DNA from: JBFMFH01 sp040752275
Lineage (GTDB): Bacteria; Acidobacteriota; Vicinamibacteria; Vicinamibacterales; JAKQTR01
Assembly (NCBI GenBank): GCA_040752275.1
Contig: JBFMFH010000057.1
Location: 9,869 to 73,868 of the forward strand
DNA length: 64,000 nucleotides
Direction of reading: 5' to 3'
Both the position numbers and the translations under genes were made by a program. Shown here one piece after another: positions 61,563-64,000 of this stretch. The notes beneath the pieces are model-generated. The model was not told the origin of the DNA and ran no database searches. It saw only the letters and a list, made by a program, of their open reading frames with translations. Every line of letters begins with the position of its first letter. Positions within the stretch are counted from its first letter, which is position 1.

Positions 61563-63878
61563 ATGTCTGTCGAAGGCCGTCGCGTCGAGATCCGAGGCAT
61601 CGTGCAGGGTGTGGGCTTCCGCCCCTGGGTGTTCCGCCTTGCCCGCGCCCACGATCTTGGCGGATGGGTTCGGAACGATGCCGGCGGCGTGACGATCGAG
61701 GCGTTCGGCCCAGTGGACGCGCTCGAGGCTTTCCTCCACGAACTGGGCGCGGCGCCTCCCCCGGCCGCAGTCATCCGCTCCCTCGAATCTCATCGCATCG
61801 CGGGTCGATCCACCACCGCGTTCGAGATCGTGGCGTCGGCCGCCGCCCCCGACCGGCGCGTGTCGATCCCGGCCGACTTGCCGACCTGCAGCAACTGCCT
61901 CGCCGAAGTGCTCGATCCGGCAGACCGGCGCTACCGCTACCCCTTCACCAACTGCACGAACTGCGGCCCACGTTTCACCGTTGCCCGCGACGTCCCGTAC
62001 GACCGGCCTGCGACGACGATGGCCGCGTTCGAGATGTGCTCGGCGTGCCGGCAGGAGTACGAGTCCCCGGAAGACCGTCGTTTCCATGCGCAGCCGAATG
62101 CGTGCCCAATCTGCGGCCCCCGCCTATGGCTCAGAGACCGCGGCGGCCAACCAATCTCCGGCGACCCGATCAAGGAGGCCGCCCGGCTGCTGCGCCAGGG
62201 CCTTATCGTCGCCGTCAAAGGCCTAGGTGGATTTCACCTGGCCTGCGACGCGACCAGCGGGACCGCCGTGGTCGAGTTGCGCCGTCGCAAGCGCCGCGAC
62301 GCGAAGCCCTTCGCGATCATGGCAGCGACGCCGGAGGAGGCCGAGCGTCTGGGAGACATCAGCCGCACCGAACGCGCCCTGCTCGAGTCAGCCGAGCGCC
62401 CGATCGTCATCGTGGACCGGCGGCCCGAGTCGGGGCTGGCCGCCAACGTCGCACCGCACAACCCGACGGTCGGACTGATGCTGCCTTACACGCCGCTGCA
62501 CCACCTGCTCCTGCACGACACCGGCCTCCCGCTCGTGATGACGTCCGGCAACCTCGGTGAAGAGCCCCTTGCCTATCGAAACGACGAGGCCCTGGCCCGC
62601 CTGGCCGGCATCGCGGATGCCTTTCTGCTTCACGATCGCGAGATCGAGACGCGCTGCGACGACTCCGTGGCCCGGGTGATCGCCTCAAGGCCAACCGTCT
62701 TCCGTCGTTCCCGCGGCTACGTACCCCGCGCCATCCCAATCGCCCGCGCCTTCAGGGAGCCCGTGCTGGCCTGCGGTGCCATGCTGAAGAACACGTTCTG
62801 CATCGGCACGGGAGAGACCGCGTATCTAGGCCCCCATGTCGGCGACCTGGAGAATCTGGAGACCTACGAGTCCTTCGAGCACGCGGTCGAACGCCTGCAG
62901 CGGTTCGTCGGTGTCAGGCCGCAGATCCTCGTTCACGACCTGCATCCCGAGTACCTCTCGACCCGGTACGCGCGCAGTCGCGACGATGTCAGGCTCATTC
63001 CTGTGCAGCACCACCACGCGCATGTCGCATCGGTCATGGCCGAACACGGTCTCGACGGCCCGGTCCTGGGCATTGCCTACGATGGAACAGGGCTTGGTCC
63101 CGACGGTGCGGCGTGGGGCGGCGAGTTTCTGCTCGTCGACAGGGCCGGGTTCAGGCGCCTCGCCACGTGTCGCCCGCTCGTCCTCGCGGGCGGCGACACG
63201 GCAATCCGGCAAGTGTGGCGGCAGGCTCTCGCCCTTCTGACCGATGCCTTCGACGGGAATCCGCCGACCGCCGGTCTCGCGCTCTTCCAGCGCGTCCCGG
63301 ACAGCCACATCCATGTGGTACGGCAGATGATGGCGGCAGGCGTGAATTGCCCTCGGGCGCACGGCGTAGGCCGGTACTTCGATGCGGTTGGGTCGATCGG
63401 GCTCGCCCGGCCGGTGTCACGGTATGAAGGGCACGTGGCATTGGAATGGAATCTGGCCGCCGCGCCGAACGACCATGGCAGCTACCCGTTTGCACTCTCG
63501 CCGGGCCCTGCGGTACTGGAAATCGACTTGCGGGCGGCCGTTCGGGCCATCGTGTCCGACCTGAGGGCCGGTGAACACCCGGCGGTCGTATCGGCCCGTT
63601 TTCACAGTACGCTGGTGGATGCCACCGTCGCGGTCGTCCATCAAATCCTCGCCCAGCACGGCCCGATGCCGGTTGCGTTGTCCGGCGGGTGTTTCCAGAA
63701 CCGGCGGCTGACCGAGGGCATTCTTGCCCGCGTGGGGGATGGGGTGCGGGTGGTCCGTCACGAACAGGTCCCGCCGGGAGACGGCGGGCTGGCGCTCGGG
63801 CAGGCCTTCGCGGCAAACGGCCTGCTGGAATCGCCCGAACTCGCTGGAACCGCGCCGACTGGAACACACCCGCTCTAG
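61563..63878 (+). CDS. hypF: Carbamoyltransferase HypF
   Basis: In the known pathway HypF makes the thiocarboxamide on HypE that becomes the cyanide ligand of [NiFe] hydrogenases. The 771-residue protein has all domains in order: acylphosphatase-like ('GIVQGVGFRPWVF'), two zinc fingers of CxxC-x18-CxxC form (about 103-128 and 153-178), a YrdC-like nucleotide domain ('VAVKGLGGFHLACDA', 'VMTSGNLGEEPL') and a Kae1-like carbamoyltransferase ('QHHHAHVASVMAEH', 'AYDGTGLGPDGAAWGGE'). No other hyp or hydrogenase gene is in the window. ATG 61563 is preferred over a TTG at 61548. Confidence 0.95.
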   Translation: MSVEGRRVEIRGIVQGVGFRPWVFRLARAHDLGGWVRNDAGGVTIEAFGPVDALEAFLHELGAAPPPAAVIRSLESHRIAGRSTTAFEIVASAAAPDRRVSIPADLPTCSNCLAEVLDPADRRYRYPFTNCTNCGPRFTVARDVPYDRPATTMAAFEMCSACRQEYESPEDRRFHAQPNACPICGPRLWLRDRGGQPISGDPIKEAARLLRQGLIVAVKGLGGFHLACDATSGTAVVELRRRKRRDAKPFAIMAATPEEAERLGDISRTERALLESAERPIVIVDRRPESGLAANVAPHNPTVGLMLPYTPLHHLLLHDTGLPLVMTSGNLGEEPLAYRNDEALARLAGIADAFLLHDREIETRCDDSVARVIASRPTVFRRSRGYVPRAIPIARAFREPVLACGAMLKNTFCIGTGETAYLGPHVGDLENLETYESFEHAVERLQRFVGVRPQILVHDLHPEYLSTRYARSRDDVRLIPVQHHHAHVASVMAEHGLDGPVLGIAYDGTGLGPDGAAWGGEFLLVDRAGFRRLATCRPLVLAGGDTAIRQVWRQALALLTDAFDGNPPTAGLALFQRVPDSHIHVVRQMMAAGVNCPRAHGVGRYFDAVGSIGLARPVSRYEGHVALEWNLAAAPNDHGSYPFALSPGPAVLEIDLRAAVRAIVSDLRAGEHPAVVSARFHSTLVDATVAVVHQILAQHGPMPVALSGGCFQNRRLTEGILARVGDGVRVVRHEQVPPGDGGLALGQAFAANGLLESPELAGTAPTGTHPL

Positions 63879-63943
63879 GAGTGTGTCGGAGATAGATTCT
63901 ATCCCCAGCGCCCAGCCACGACGATCGGCCGTTGCGAAAGGTG

Positions 63944-63972
63944 TTGAGTCGGGATCGATCGGGCCCTAGCAT
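63944..63972 (+). promoter_or_regulatory. Promoter of the right-edge gene
   Basis: -35 TTGAGT (63944-63949), 17-nt spacer and -10 TAGCAT (63967-63972), 7 nt before an ATG at 63980. Confidence 0.45.
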
Positions 63973-63979
63973 AGCGGTT

Positions 63980-64000
63980 ATGGCGAAGCGTTTCCGTCCG
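63980..64000 (+). CDS. 5' end of a gene, possibly an IS1182-family transposase
   Basis: Only seven codons (MAKRFRP) are inside the window. Many IS1182-type transposases begin with M-x-K-R/T-F-R-P-Y; this is the only basis for the call. Seven residues cannot prove it. Confidence 0.3.

Overview
This is a high-G+C bacterial chromosome segment with very tight coding, short intergenic gaps and many start/stop overlaps. Tol-Pal, an Lpt lipopolysaccharide bridge, two OmpA-like proteins and many exported proteins show a Gram-negative (diderm) cell. The set of large secreted BNR-repeat, M14 and S46 proteins, an orphan PTS phosphorelay and PQQ-type propellers suggests an Acidobacteriota relative (Vicinamibacteria-like). 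That assignment is inference from gene content only; no rRNA is present.

Layout. 1-3617 (+): Tol-Pal envelope cluster (end of a TonB/TolA-like gene, tolB, pal, cpoB) followed by ssb. 3696-21228 (-): one compact run of 14 genes, guaA-dnaE-accA-recJ-lptC/A fusion-lptB-rpoN-hpf-hprK-rapZ-EIIA-ptsH-ptsI-cupin, mostly overlapping or a few bases apart. It joins DNA, fatty-acid and LPS functions to sigma-54 and a regulatory PTS that has no sugar permease here. 21332-25084: a PQQ-propeller protein (+), converging on a PLP aminotransferase and a membrane protein (-). 25186-29169 (+): a giant orphan NtrY-like sensor kinase. 29218-32329 (-): phosphatidylethanolamine synthesis (psd, pssA), a YdcH-like protein, rimI and tsaB. 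32426-36071 (+): mutS and a SpeB-type ureohydrolase. 36264-39018 (-): a TPR membrane protein, tRNA-Arg(CCT), an OmpA-like protein, apt and acylphosphatase. 39125-42691 (+): a 1188-residue flavo-iron-sulfur protein that looks like NfnB and NfnA joined in one chain behind an unassigned N-terminal domain; I consider this the most interesting gene here. 42857-53408: secreted proteins (sortilin/BNR repeat protein, M14-type peptidase, S46 dipeptidyl-peptidase, a second BNR-like protein) with two small zinc-ribbon proteins. 53423-54062: a truncated PIN-toxin remnant beside tRNA-Pro(CGG). 54156-57548 (-): surE, an MFS transporter and a NagX-like acyltransferase. 57648-63878: two radical-SAM genes (amrS-like, moaA), a zinc-peptidase-like membrane protein, a lipoprotein and hypF. 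The right edge cuts a gene whose first seven codons resemble IS1182-family transposases.

Two sequence-level themes recur. Several genes (mutS, amrS, moaA and the right-edge gene) have a -10 box only 6-7 nt before the start codon, which predicts leaderless mRNAs. Short degenerate repeats (GGGATTC and CGCCTGT types) fill intergenic gaps and appear to have entered coding ends: one 29-nt copy encodes the last residues of AmrS, and its second copy runs into the moaA -10 box.
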